Assembly (NCBI GenBank): GCA_045596625.1
Contig: JAZOCU010000054.1
Location: forward strand, 372,001-436,000
Origin: Firm-04 sp045596625
GTDB taxonomy: Bacteria > Bacillota > Clostridia > Oscillospirales > Ruminococcaceae
DNA length: 64,000 bases
Reading direction: 5' to 3'
The notes under the pieces were generated by a model, which saw only the letters and a list, made by a program, of their open reading frames with translations, made no database searches and was not told where the DNA came from. Shown here in pieces: positions 16,814 through 25,134 of this stretch (the first letter of the stretch is position 1; the number at the start of each line of letters is the position of its first letter). The translations under genes were made by a program, and so were the position numbers.

Positions 16814-17788
16814 ATGACAATACATTGGAATCTTTCAGATATGCAGCCTGTTTTTGACCGCGCGCAAACCGCATCAAATTCAAAGGCAAAGGGAATCAGA
16901 AATCTTCTGATTACAATCGCGATTTTTTGTGCGGTGCTGTTGATCGGTCAGATAGCACAAATTATGACAATGATGTTTGCACAGATTGTTTTTGCTGTGC
17001 TCCCTTTTCATAACAATGCCTTGATCGAAGCGTTGAATGCACATGATGGTACAGTGCAAATGTTGTATCTGTGTGTGTTTGCAATTCTTATGGGTATTTT
17101 GTATTGTACCGTGTTTGAACGCCGCAGTATCCGCAGCTTGGGCTTTACCAAGCGATATGCTGTGACAGATTATCTCATCGGATTGATCGTCGGTGTTGCG
17201 ATGATGGGTGCTTCCGTATGGATCGCATATCTGGGCGGTGGTCTGGAATATCGTGGGATGCAACTAAACGGGCAATGGGGTTTGCTGGCATTGTTTGTTG
17301 GCGGCTGGCTGATACAGGGATTAAGCGAAGAAGTATCGTTTCGTGGTTATCTGATGATAAGCCTCGGTACACGGCATCATCGCTGGACTGCTGTTATCGT
17401 CAGCTCGCTGGTATTTGCTGCGGCACATCTCGGAAACAGTGGGATCACCTTTTTTTCGATCTGCAATCTTACACTTTACGGGCTCTTTGCAGCCTTGTAT
17501 TTCCTGCGATTTGACAATATCTGGGGTATTGGTGCCATTCATTCCATGTGGAACTGTGCACAGGGTAATCTGTTTGGCATCAAGGTCAGTGGTATGGATA
17601 TCGGTACAACCGTGTTTTCTTTCGAGCAGACTGCCGGTAAAACATGGCTTCATGGCGGCAGCTTTGGCTTGGAAGGCGGTGCCGCTGTGACCATTGTATT
17701 GGTATTTGGATGCTTGCTTTTGCTGTTGATTCCTCAGCGAAAGCCGGTAATGGCAGCATCTCCTGCAGCCACAACGCCGAATCCGTAG
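16814..17788 (+). CDS. CPBP-family intramembrane metalloprotease
   Basis: 324 residues with about eight hydrophobic spans. The three CPBP motifs are present: EExxxR as SEEVSFRG, FxxxH as FAAAHLGN, and HxxxN as HSMWNCAQG. These supply the glutamate, histidine and asparagine of the Rce1-like active site. Family roles include prenyl-protein processing and bacteriocin immunity; the substrate here is unknown. ATG 16814 is preferred, with AGGGA 10 nt upstream; ATG 16787 has no site. It closes the regulator-kinase-LRR-protease cluster and is followed by a terminator. Confidence 0.88.
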   Translation: MTIHWNLSDMQPVFDRAQTASNSKAKGIRNLLITIAIFCAVLLIGQIAQIMTMMFAQIVFAVLPFHNNALIEALNAHDGTVQMLYLCVFAILMGILYCTVFERRSIRSLGFTKRYAVTDYLIGLIVGVAMMGASVWIAYLGGGLEYRGMQLNGQWGLLALFVGGWLIQGLSEEVSFRGYLMISLGTRHHRWTAVIVSSLVFAAAHLGNSGITFFSICNLTLYGLFAALYFLRFDNIWGIGAIHSMWNCAQGNLFGIKVSGMDIGTTVFSFEQTAGKTWLHGGSFGLEGGAAVTIVLVFGCLLLLLIPQRKPVMAASPAATTPNP

Positions 17789-17810
17789 AGATCGTATGTG
17801 ATGAGCGCAT

Positions 17811-17848
17811 AAAAAAGCGCTCTCGCATTATGTCGAGAACGCTTTTTT
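17811..17848. terminator. Bidirectional terminator between CPBP protease and NUDIX genes
   Basis: AAAAAAGCG (17811-17819) pairs with CGCTTTTTT (17840-17848), with an inner CTCG/CGAG extension. Flanking A and T runs make it work for both convergent genes. Confidence 0.85.
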
Positions 17849-17862
17849 GTAATCTGATCGAG

Positions 17863-18285
17863 TTACATACTGTGACCGTTCAGCCGGATGGCAGCACGTG
17901 CTTTGGTTACGATCGTTTTGTCATTTTCATAAGTCAGAAGATTGTTTGCGTGTACAATGTCTACCCAGCGAATTTCAGAGATCTCTTCAACCTGTCGGTT
18001 AAAATCATAATTCTTTGCCCGAGCCAGAAAATATACCACGATTTTCTGTGTATCCCGTTTGGGAGAATACGAAACGGTTTCCCGAAAGGTCTGATCAATG
18101 ATAACATCCAGACCGGTTTCTTCTTTGATCTCACGATGTGCAGTCTCGACTTCTGTTTCCTCGCCTTCCACATGACCCTTGGGGAATGACCAATGGCCGC
18201 TGTTGACATGCTTGATCAACAGAATCTCAATATTGCCGTGAAATCGTCGATAGACAATTGCGCCGCAGGATTTTTCATGCAGCAT
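17863..18285 (-). CDS. NUDIX hydrolase
   Basis: 140 residues. The NUDIX box is GHVEGEETEVETAHREIKEE followed by TGLD, fitting Gx5Ex7REUxEExGU. The nearby WSFPKGH and the small size fit bis(5'-nucleosyl)-tetraphosphatase-type members, but substrate cannot be read from the sequence. Start MLHEKSCGAIV is chosen: GGAAAGGA lies about 9 nt upstream, and a longer form starting at 18333 would begin before the predicted transcription start at about 18327. Monocistronic. Confidence 0.88.
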   Translation of the reverse strand: MLHEKSCGAIVYRRFHGNIEILLIKHVNSGHWSFPKGHVEGEETEVETAHREIKEETGLDVIIDQTFRETVSYSPKRDTQKIVVYFLARAKNYDFNRQVEEISEIRWVDIVHANNLLTYENDKTIVTKARAAIRLNGHSM

Positions 18286-18333
18286 TTGTATGATCCTTTC
18301 CTTCAAAAAATAACGGTAGCTCTTGTTAATCAT

Positions 18334-18362
18334 ATTATATCACAAACTCCTTGATTTGTAAA
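18334..18362 (-). promoter_or_regulatory. Promoter of the NUDIX gene
   Basis: Minus strand: TTTACA, 17-nt spacer, TATAAT. The start near 18327 gives a leader of about 42 nt. Confidence 0.75.
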
Positions 18363-18426
18363 CCCTTTTTCACCATTTCCGATGATAATCCATAAAGCGC
18401 GGGATTTCCGCAGAAAGGACAAAATT

Positions 18427-19725
18427 ATGTTACATCAATCATCCGCAACCGTAAAAACCGCATTTCGTGCCGCAGATATTCTGCTGCCTAAGCAGGAGTA
18501 TCGCACGAAGGAATGGGCAGTTTGTGCCTGTGACCAGTATACCGGTGAGCCGGCTTATTGGGCCGAAACCGAACAGATCGTTGGTGAAAAGCCTTCGACT
18601 TTGCGTCTCATTTTGCCGGAACTGTATCTGGAAGAGCCGGATGTGGCAGATCGCATTGCTGCCATTCAAAAGACGATGCAGAAATATTTGCAGCAGGGAC
18701 TCTTTGAAGAATGTGCTGATGCAATGATCTATGTGGAAAGAATCCAGAGTGATGGTCTTTGCCGTGCCGGACTCATTGGTGCCATTGATTTGGAGCAATA
18801 TAATTATGAAAAAGGTTCGCAGTCTCCGGTACGTGCTACGGAAGCAACAGTTGCCGAGCGAATTCCTCCGCGTGTACGGATTCGTACCGGTGCTCCTGTG
18901 GAGCTGCCGCATATTATGATTCTGCTGGATGATGTTCAGCGTGCTGTGATTGAGCCTTTCGCAGCGCAGACCGATGCTATGCAGAAGGTATATGATACGG
19001 CGCTGATGCAGGGCGGCGGTTCCATTCGCGGCTGGCTGGTGCCGAAAGCAGAGCAGCAGCGGATCTTGGCAGCATTGGAACGCTTAGGTGATCCTTCCGT
19101 TTTTGCAGAGAAATATCAGCTTCCTATGGGCACTGCTCCGCTGGTATATGCAATGGGTGACGGTAACCATTCTTTGGCAACGGCTAAGGCTTACTATGAG
19201 CAGTGGAAAAAGGATCATCCCGATGCAGATACCGAAACCTGTCTGCCTCGGTATGCTTTGGTTGAACTGGTCAATCTCCATAGCCCTGCATTGCAATTTG
19301 AGGCGATCCACCGGATTTTGCTGGAAGTCGATGCGGATCAGCTGCTTGCTGATATGATCGCGGCACTGGAGCTTCGTACTGATTCCGATGCACAGCAGCA
19401 GATGGATATCATCATAAACGGAACCAAAACCAGATATGGCATTCATAAACCGACTTCTAATCTGACTGTTGGCAGTGTACAGCAGTTTTTAGATGCTTGG
19501 CTTGCAGAAAATGGCGGTAAGATCGACTATATTCACGGTGCTGATGTTGTGGAGCGTCTGGCAAAGGCAGAGCGCAGCATGGGAATCCTGCTGCCTGATA
19601 TGCAAAAATCAGAGCTGTTCCCCACAGTCATTGCGGATGGTGCATTGCCGCGAAAGACCTTCTCAATGGGCCATGCGGCTGACAAGAGATTCTATATGGA
19701 ATGCCGTCGAATTGAGAAAGAATAA
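18427..19725 (+). CDS. DUF1015 family protein
   Basis: 432 residues. Recognised by the DUF1015 layout: an N-terminal part beginning with a short AADILLPKQE segment, YERIQ-type strands, and the conserved DGNHSLATAKAYYE near residue 240, whose Asp-Gly-Asn-His looks catalytic or metal-binding. The biochemical role of this widespread family is not established. Start ATG 18427 has GAAAGGA 7 nt upstream; a longer frame from 18382 lacks a site. It stands alone between the divergent NUDIX gene and its own terminator. Confidence 0.85.
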   Translation: MLHQSSATVKTAFRAADILLPKQEYRTKEWAVCACDQYTGEPAYWAETEQIVGEKPSTLRLILPELYLEEPDVADRIAAIQKTMQKYLQQGLFEECADAMIYVERIQSDGLCRAGLIGAIDLEQYNYEKGSQSPVRATEATVAERIPPRVRIRTGAPVELPHIMILLDDVQRAVIEPFAAQTDAMQKVYDTALMQGGGSIRGWLVPKAEQQRILAALERLGDPSVFAEKYQLPMGTAPLVYAMGDGNHSLATAKAYYEQWKKDHPDADTETCLPRYALVELVNLHSPALQFEAIHRILLEVDADQLLADMIAALELRTDSDAQQQMDIIINGTKTRYGIHKPTSNLTVGSVQQFLDAWLAENGGKIDYIHGADVVERLAKAERSMGILLPDMQKSELFPTVIADGALPRKTFSMGHAADKRFYMECRRIEKE

Positions 19726-19731
19726 GTAAAG

Positions 19732-19770
19732 AAAACGCATTTCCTCTGTTTTTGAGAGGAAATGCGTTTT
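19732..19770 (+). terminator. Terminator of the DUF1015 gene
   Basis: 15-bp stem AAAACGCATTTCCTC / GAGGAAATGCGTTTT with a 9-nt loop, running into further T residues. Strong in the plus direction. Confidence 0.88.
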
Positions 19771-19824
19771 TCGTGTCTAACAGGTTCCTCCTTCTGCATA
19801 TCCTCTACAAAAGGAGGGAATACT

Positions 19825-20961
19825 ATGAACAGAAAGAACGGCAAACGGATCTTTGTTGCACTTTGGTTATGCTCGACAGCCTTTGGCTGTGCTTTGATGG
19901 TTCACTATGTCGTACCGTGGATGCAATCTGTACAACTGGGTGATGGTGATACCTATGCATCAGAAGCCCCGATGTATCACTTTTCTCAGGAGGTAGATGA
20001 CGTTCTCCTTTATAACTGGACACAAGGCGCAGGTGCACAGGCAGAGGCCCCTGCCGGTTCTGTACAGGCATCTGATGTTATGATACAGGAAAGCGATGCT
20101 TCTGTTTTGCTGCATGATGCAAAGCCTTATCCCACAGAGCGCATTCTGGATGACGGTACCATTGTAGAAACCCATTATGGGATTCAGAATGGCACGCAGT
20201 TTTTGAATCTTGATATTGCCGGACAGGTTCGCAATTGCACGGATTGGAACAATACACAATTGCTTGCCGAAAGCCGTATTGCACCGGATCTTCCGCTGAA
20301 AGCTGATGGGACACCTATGGTGCTGATCTATCATACCCATACCACGGAAAGCTATGAATTGATAGACCGTTCCGGTGTGGATGACTCCTTCAATTATCGC
20401 ACTACAGATCCCACAAAGAATATGGTGAGAGTCGGTGAGGCCATTGCAGAACAGCTAAGTGCTGCAGGAATCGGCGTGATTCATGCCAAAGAAATCCATG
20501 ATTATCCGGTCTGGAGCGGCAGCTATACCCGCAGTGCAAATACCATCCAATCCATTTTGAAGACAAATCCGAGCATTTGTATTGCATTGGATGTCCATAG
20601 AGATGCCATTTCCAATGATACGACTGTATATGCTCCTGTTGCTGAGATTCAAGGGAAAAAAGCAGCGCAGATTATGATCATTTCCGGTTGTGATGACGGT
20701 ACACTGAATATGCCGGAATATCGCCGCAATTTTCATCTGGCAAGCCGGATTCAGCAAACCATGGAAGCGAATTTTGCAGGACTTACTCGTCCGATTCTGT
20801 TTGATTATCGTAAGTATAATCAGGATCTGACCCATGGCAGCTTGCTGATTGAGGTGGGCTCTCAGGGCAATACCATGGAAGAGGCTCGTTATGCAGGTGA
20901 ATTATTCGGAAAAGCACTGCGAGAAACGATTCTTGCTTTGATACGAGAAAGAGAGGTTTGA
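19825..20961 (+). CDS. spoIIP: Stage II sporulation protein P
   Basis: 378 residues with an N-terminal membrane anchor (about 9-31) and a SpoIIP domain carrying YHTHTTESY near residue 170, ALDVHRD near 255, and LIEVGSQGNT near the end. SpoIIP cleaves peptidoglycan (amidase and endopeptidase) with SpoIID and SpoIIM to drive engulfment of the forespore; the His and Glu residues in these motifs bind the metal. ATG 19825 has AAAGGAGGG close upstream. It implies that the host has, or had, endospore formation. gpr, which often sits beside spoIIP, is not seen here. Confidence 0.93.
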   Translation: MNRKNGKRIFVALWLCSTAFGCALMVHYVVPWMQSVQLGDGDTYASEAPMYHFSQEVDDVLLYNWTQGAGAQAEAPAGSVQASDVMIQESDASVLLHDAKPYPTERILDDGTIVETHYGIQNGTQFLNLDIAGQVRNCTDWNNTQLLAESRIAPDLPLKADGTPMVLIYHTHTTESYELIDRSGVDDSFNYRTTDPTKNMVRVGEAIAEQLSAAGIGVIHAKEIHDYPVWSGSYTRSANTIQSILKTNPSICIALDVHRDAISNDTTVYAPVAEIQGKKAAQIMIISGCDDGTLNMPEYRRNFHLASRIQQTMEANFAGLTRPILFDYRKYNQDLTHGSLLIEVGSQGNTMEEARYAGELFGKALRETILALIREREV

Positions 20962-20968
20962 TTCTGCT

Positions 20969-21349
20969 GTGAGATGGAAAGGAAAAAAGCGAAAAATAAA
21001 AGCCGCTTGTATGGCGGCTTTTGTATATCTGGCAGGACTTGCTCTTTGTATTGGGATCTTGCGTGCTGCACAGCAGACCAGACAGATTCTGTATGGCGGT
21101 GAAACTGTGATGGTGCAGATGACGCAGATACAGGAAGCGAAAGATGCATCGGAAGCATATCAGATCACTTTTGGTGGCGGAGAATGGGTATGGAAAATTT
21201 ATATCCCTGAGAAAAGTTATGCTGCTGTTATTGCAGAAAAACTGCCGCCCGGTATGACGAAAGCACTCTTTCGATTGCTTTGTGTAGCAGAAGAACTTGT
21301 GAATCAGACAACAGAACGAATCCAGTTGCGGTTTTCAGATGCCATTTGA
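20969..21349 (+). CDS. Small membrane-anchored protein next to spoIIP, unknown function
   Basis: 126 residues starting at GTG 20969, 7 nt after the spoIIP stop, with AGAGAGG inside the spoIIP end. A basic start is followed by one membrane helix (about 14-34) and an extracellular or forespore-facing domain of about 90 residues with GGGEWVWKIYIPEKSY. No known family recognised. Tight spacing suggests co-expression with spoIIP and a possible sporulation role. Its last 46 bp overlap the convergent gene. Confidence 0.65.
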   Translation: MRWKGKKRKIKAACMAAFVYLAGLALCIGILRAAQQTRQILYGGETVMVQMTQIQEAKDASEAYQITFGGGEWVWKIYIPEKSYAAVIAEKLPPGMTKALFRLLCVAEELVNQTTERIQLRFSDAI

Positions 21350-21921
21350 GTATAATAATGATTCAGCTCTCCTCGATAGATCAGCTTTGCAGCAGGCAAA
21401 TGACGCAGATCTTCCGGAGAATACAGCGAAGCAGGTTTTTCAAGAGAAACATCGCACTCCTGCAGCATATAGGCAACAAACTGAGAACACACAAACTTAT
21501 TGCGCAGCTCTCGTTCAATTTGCAGCAGCACACTGCACAGTCCTGTAAGGCTATAGGAATATTCCTTGCGGCAAGCAAGAAAATGTCCGATTTGTTCCAT
21601 GCAATGCCGATATTGTTCTTCTGTCACAGGAATCTCATAGATCTCACAGGGGATATCATCAAAGCGTCCGAACGTTCCTTGCCCGATCAATTCCTCATTG
21701 AAGGTGGCGGGCAATGGAATTGCAGGATAGTTTCGGCAAAAACTGAAAAGCTGCTGCAAAGAAATATCCATTGCGATGGATGCGTGAGAATAAGGCTTTC
21801 TTGTTATCACACGGATAAAACGGGCGATATTTGTATCTGTGCGCGTCAGGACGATATACAAATAACGCTGATTCGCAGAGCTTGGCTGATTGATTGTCTG
21901 CCATTGCGTTGTATTCATCAC
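21304..21921 (-). CDS. Permuted papain-like (YiiX/C92-type) hydrolase
   Basis: 205 residues. RKPYSHASIAMD near residue 45 and KFVCSQFVAYML near residue 145 place a His before a Cys, the order found in circularly permuted NlpC/P60 or YiiX-type enzymes (amidases, acyltransferases or peptidases). No signal peptide is apparent, so it may be cytosolic. GTG 21921 (AAAGGA 9 nt away) or ATG 21918 is the start. The overlap with the plus-strand neighbour is unusual but both C-termini look natural. Substrate unknown. Confidence 0.75.
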   Translation of the reverse strand: MMNTTQWQTINQPSSANQRYLYIVLTRTDTNIARFIRVITRKPYSHASIAMDISLQQLFSFCRNYPAIPLPATFNEELIGQGTFGRFDDIPCEIYEIPVTEEQYRHCMEQIGHFLACRKEYSYSLTGLCSVLLQIERELRNKFVCSQFVAYMLQECDVSLEKPASLYSPEDLRHLPAAKLIYRGELNHYYTQMASENRNWIRSVV

Positions 21922-22030
21922 AGCTCACAGTCCTTTCTTTTTCAATTCACTTTGTCCATCGGGGAAGTGGATGGAATCAATCATGTTTTTAGTCAAAATG
22001 CCATATATTTTTTGAACGTACAGAAAATGC

Positions 22031-22059
22031 TTGCAATTTTTGCTGCTTTCTGATATAAT
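22031..22059 (+). promoter_or_regulatory. tRNA-Arg promoter
   Basis: TTGCAA, 17-nt spacer, TATAAT with an extended TGA before the -10. Start near 22066, about 14 nt before the tRNA. Confidence 0.8.
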
Positions 22060-22079
22060 GATTCATGTAGCGATACAAT

Positions 22080-22156
22080 GCGCCTGTAGCTCAGCTGGAT
22101 AGAGTGTCAGACTCCGACTCTGAAGGTCGTGCGTTCGAATCGCATCAGGCGTACCA
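22080..22156 (+). tRNA. tRNA-Arg (anticodon CCG)
   Basis: Complete cloverleaf: acceptor GCGCCTG / CAGGCGT, D-arm GCTCAGCTGGATAGAGT, anticodon stem TCAGA / TCTGA with loop CTCCGAC, T-loop TTCGAAT. The 3' CCA is encoded. It reads the rare Arg codon CGG. A single tRNA with its own promoter and terminator. Confidence 0.95.
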
Positions 22157-22165
22157 AGCTTTATG

Positions 22166-22192
22166 ATAACGCTCCGCAAAAGGGGGCGTTAT
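22166..22192 (+). terminator. Terminator of tRNA-Arg
   Basis: ATAACGCTCC pairs with GGGGCGTTAT (one G-T pair), followed by TTTTTTT. The remaining bases up to 22344 hold no gene or clear signal that I can see. Confidence 0.85.
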
Positions 22193-22344
22193 TTTTTTAT
22201 CCATGAATCGTTGTTTATGCCGCTGCATCAGATCAAGCGGCAGAATGTGCAGGAAGGGGGTATAGGATGCAGCTGCGCATGTTGGCTTTGCTGCACAAGA
22301 AAACGTGCGTTTTATAAACCCCTTCCATTACAATGCTGCGGTGA

Positions 22345-24378
22345 TTATTCGGCTGTACCTTCGCCGGATGCAAACTGGCTTTCGTGGCGGGTAAAGAAAT
22401 CGGTGCGGGGTGGCAGGAACTTGAGCGCATGATTTTCATCGGTGAAGTAGGTCAGTGGCTCGAAAATCGTATCCCAAGACCAGATGCGGTCATCTACCTG
22501 CAAATATTCCTGCAGCTTTGCGGTACCGATAGGAGCAATGGGATGCAGCAGAATGCCGGCAATACGGATGATATAGAACAAATTGCTTAAGATCTGTTCC
22601 AGCTCCTCCTTCGGACGATCCGATTGTGTGCCGCCCAATACCTTTGCCATATATTTGCTGCCGTTTCGGATATAGCTGTCCAGTACATAAATGCACTGAT
22701 GAAAAGCAAACTTTGACATATGACGTTCATATTCCAACACAGCTTTTTTGCCTTCTGCCAGAATTTTTTCTTCCGGAGATTTTGCAGGCAGAATTCCGCT
22801 CAGTTCATTCTGTGTAGTATAGAATGCGGTACGAATCATACGGTTATAGACATTGGAAAGCAACAGACCATCCTTTACCACAGGATCGGCATCCTCAGGT
22901 TTGGCATCGGGATTGAACGGCTTCGGCATAAAGCTTACAGAACGCTGACCTAATCCAAGACCAAGCCAGTGCATACGAAGCTGTTCGGGAGTATAATAAT
23001 CGAGCAGGTCATCTGCCATTGGCGGCTTTTCTGCACCGGAGCTGGATGCTTTTTTATCTAAAAACAGAATATGGTGATTGGCAACGATAACAGGAAGCTG
23101 CAATTCTCCATCGGCAGGATCTGCTGTTTTTTCTGCAGATGTCTGCTGTGCCATCCACATGGCGGGTTCGGCAATGCCATAGAAATAGATGTTATCTTGT
23201 CCGATGAACTGATATACGGTTGCATCCTTGCTGCACCAATATTGCTTCCAGTCTTCGCGGGATCTGCCGCACTGTTCCAGATAGGTCTGAGTAAAGGAGA
23301 TCGGTGCCCACAGCGACTCCGGCCATACCCAAACTGTCAATCCCTGTGCACCTTCCAGCTCGGGAGCAGGTACGCCCCACTCAATATTACCGGTCAGACG
23401 GAAGGGAACCAGTGTTTTGCCGGTACGAAACCGGATCTTGTTTGCAGTCAGGATCCGACATGCTTCATCACAATCTGTAAGCGTAGTAAACTCGATCGTG
23501 AAAGACGGCTTTTTGGCTTCCTCATAATACTGATGTGCCGGCATGGAATCCTTCAGAGACAGATACAGCGACTCAAATTCACGCTTGACATAAATGACAG
23601 GCGGTTTTAAGAACTCTGCGATCGTCTTGTGCACAACAGGCCGCACATCCTTGCGCTTCTTCAATGACTCTACCCATTCCAGCATCAGTGCTTCGTAATC
23701 ACGCAGTTTGAAATACCAGTTGGTCACGGGACGCATGGTAGGTGTTTCGCCGGTCAAAGTACTCACCGGCTGCAGCAGATTTTCAGGCATATACTGATGA
23801 CCCAGATCGCATTCATCGGCATAGCCCTTTTCTGAGGTACAGCCCTCTACAGGACATTTGCCCACAACCTGTCTGCCATTCAAAAACACACCGGCTTTCT
23901 CATCATAGAACTGTTGTGTGGTGATCTGATACAGTTGACCTTTTTCATAGAGTGCATTCAGAAATTCCAGTGTAAACTCTGCGTGGATTTCTTTGGAACG
24001 GCCAAGACCGGAGGCTGCGAACAGATTGGGTGCAATTGCATAAGCTGCAAGCGTATCCTTTTGCTTCTGATGATTGCGTGCAACAAATTCCTCCAACGTG
24101 CCTTCAAACAGGCCGCCTGCTACCTTCTGACGCCATCCTTCTGCAATGGGCGAGCCATAACAATCGGTACCGGATACAAAAATTACATTTTCATTGCCAA
24201 TGCGATCCCGCAGAAATCTTGCATAGGTATCGGCAAATACCAGCATACCGCCGACATGTCCGAAATGCAGCTCTTTGTTGCCATAGGGCATACCGCCGGT
24301 GACGACTGCTCGCTTCGGAAATACCGGGCGGGGAATTTCGAATTGTTTATGATTCTCATTAGGGTTTTGATGAGACAT
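22345..24378 (-). CDS. Methionyl-tRNA synthetase-like class I tRNA ligase family protein
   Basis: 677 residues. The Rossmann start is MetRS-like (VVTGGMPYGNKELHFGHVGG, with HFGH as the HIGH motif), followed by a Cys-rich zinc-like insert (GKCPVEGC ... CDLGH), a WPESLWAP segment, and a C-terminal helical domain like the MetRS anticodon-binding part. The KMSKS loop is degenerate: LDKKASSSG, lacking the second catalytic Lys. It may be a MetRS paralogue with reduced or altered activity rather than the housekeeping enzyme. Start at the MSHQNP methionine, with GGAAAGG upstream; the longer frame from 24447 begins before the predicted transcription start. Confidence 0.8.
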   Translation of the reverse strand: MSHQNPNENHKQFEIPRPVFPKRAVVTGGMPYGNKELHFGHVGGMLVFADTYARFLRDRIGNENVIFVSGTDCYGSPIAEGWRQKVAGGLFEGTLEEFVARNHQKQKDTLAAYAIAPNLFAASGLGRSKEIHAEFTLEFLNALYEKGQLYQITTQQFYDEKAGVFLNGRQVVGKCPVEGCTSEKGYADECDLGHQYMPENLLQPVSTLTGETPTMRPVTNWYFKLRDYEALMLEWVESLKKRKDVRPVVHKTIAEFLKPPVIYVKREFESLYLSLKDSMPAHQYYEEAKKPSFTIEFTTLTDCDEACRILTANKIRFRTGKTLVPFRLTGNIEWGVPAPELEGAQGLTVWVWPESLWAPISFTQTYLEQCGRSREDWKQYWCSKDATVYQFIGQDNIYFYGIAEPAMWMAQQTSAEKTADPADGELQLPVIVANHHILFLDKKASSSGAEKPPMADDLLDYYTPEQLRMHWLGLGLGQRSVSFMPKPFNPDAKPEDADPVVKDGLLLSNVYNRMIRTAFYTTQNELSGILPAKSPEEKILAEGKKAVLEYERHMSKFAFHQCIYVLDSYIRNGSKYMAKVLGGTQSDRPKEELEQILSNLFYIIRIAGILLHPIAPIGTAKLQEYLQVDDRIWSWDTIFEPLTYFTDENHALKFLPPRTDFFTRHESQFASGEGTAE

Positions 24379-24431
24379 AGATACAAGACCTTTCCATCTA
24401 AGATGTGTGAGCATACTGCTCTTAATATAAC

Positions 24432-24460
24432 AGTATAGCACAAACAAGTGAAAAAATCAA
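24432..24460 (-). promoter_or_regulatory. Promoter of the MetRS-like gene
   Basis: Minus strand: TTGATT, 17-nt spacer, TATACT; start near 24425. The leader of about 47 nt is too short for a T-box. Confidence 0.65.
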
Positions 24461-24587
24461 GCGTTCTAAGCGATTTGGGCAGGTTTTTCCTGCTGCGAAC
24501 AATAAATTGGCTTCGGCAGCTTCTCTTTCTCGCAGTCCGGAGAAAGGCGTGCGATTTTTTAGGACTCCGGATGACAGAAGGTCATTT

Positions 24588-25022
24588 TCAGATGTTCGCT
24601 TCTTGCAATGTGATCTCTATCGTTGAGCCGGGCGACAGATGTTTTGCTTCTTTGATAATGGGTGCGATGCTGTCGATCGAAGAGAGATTTTTATGTATTC
24701 CACTATATTGATCGATGGCTCTTACTAAGGTATACGTACCCGACACAATGGTGTCACCGACTTTGTACATACCGCTTTGTGCTGTCTGCTTTCGTTTTTG
24801 ACTTTCCTTTGATCCTGTATATAAAAGAAACAGCAGTAATGCAGTGATGCTCATGAGTATCACGATTACGATGGTGCCGGCAGAGACCGGTTTTTTCTGT
24901 GTTTTCTGTGGCTGCAGCATTTCCGGATTGCTGTAGGCAGACAGCATATCATGCCGCATGCCGCAAACAGGACAGCAATCTCCATTTTCCCATGTTGTTG
25001 CGCATTGCTTGCAATTTTTCAT
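24588..25022 (-). CDS. Zinc-ribbon membrane protein, unknown function
   Basis: 144 residues: an N-terminal zinc ribbon with CxxC pairs (CKQC and CPVC, residues 4-20), a Pro/Gln linker, one membrane helix at about 49-68, and an outside domain of about 75 residues with GMYKVGDTIVSGTYTLVRA. The outer part has the feel of a small all-beta domain that senses or binds something, but no family is recognised. GGAGG lies 8-9 nt before the ATG. No clear terminator follows in the 200 bp before the MetRS-like promoter. Confidence 0.75.
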   Translation of the reverse strand: MKNCKQCATTWENGDCCPVCGMRHDMLSAYSNPEMLQPQKTQKKPVSAGTIVIVILMSITALLLFLLYTGSKESQKRKQTAQSGMYKVGDTIVSGTYTLVRAIDQYSGIHKNLSSIDSIAPIIKEAKHLSPGSTIEITLQEANI

Positions 25023-25054
25023 TGGAAAGTTCCTCCAATCAAATTGTTACAATG

Positions 25055-25083
25055 ATTATATCACAGAATCCTCCTGTTTGCAA
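25055..25083 (-). promoter_or_regulatory. Promoter of the zinc-ribbon protein gene
   Basis: Minus strand: TTGCAA, 17-nt spacer, TATAAT; predicted start near 25048, giving a short leader of about 25 nt. Confidence 0.75.
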
Positions 25084-25094
25084 GAACAGAGAAA

Positions 25095-25126
25095 AAAAGA
25101 CTGTCCCTGTACAGGGACAGTCTTTT
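25095..25126 (-). terminator. Terminator of the msmX-type gene
   Basis: A perfect palindrome: AAAAGACTGTCCCTGT (25095-25110) and ACAGGGACAGTCTTTT (25111-25126). On the minus strand it runs into TTTTTTT. It would fold with the central bases as loop. Confidence 0.88.
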
Positions 25127-25134
25127 GTAGTTCA

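Noticed and set aside
17887..17902. CACGTG core in the NUDIX gene as a parS site
   Set aside because: The flanks (GCAGCACGTGCTTTGG) do not match the TGTTCC...GGAACA arms.
21280..22053. A 257-codon plus-strand open frame opposite the papain-like gene
   Set aside because: The minus-strand protein has a sensible His/Cys active-site layout and an SD; the plus-strand one does not.
24379..24431. T-box or other aminoacyl-tRNA-synthetase leader for the MetRS-like gene
   Set aside because: The predicted leader is only about 47 nt and lacks a T-box sequence or terminator.
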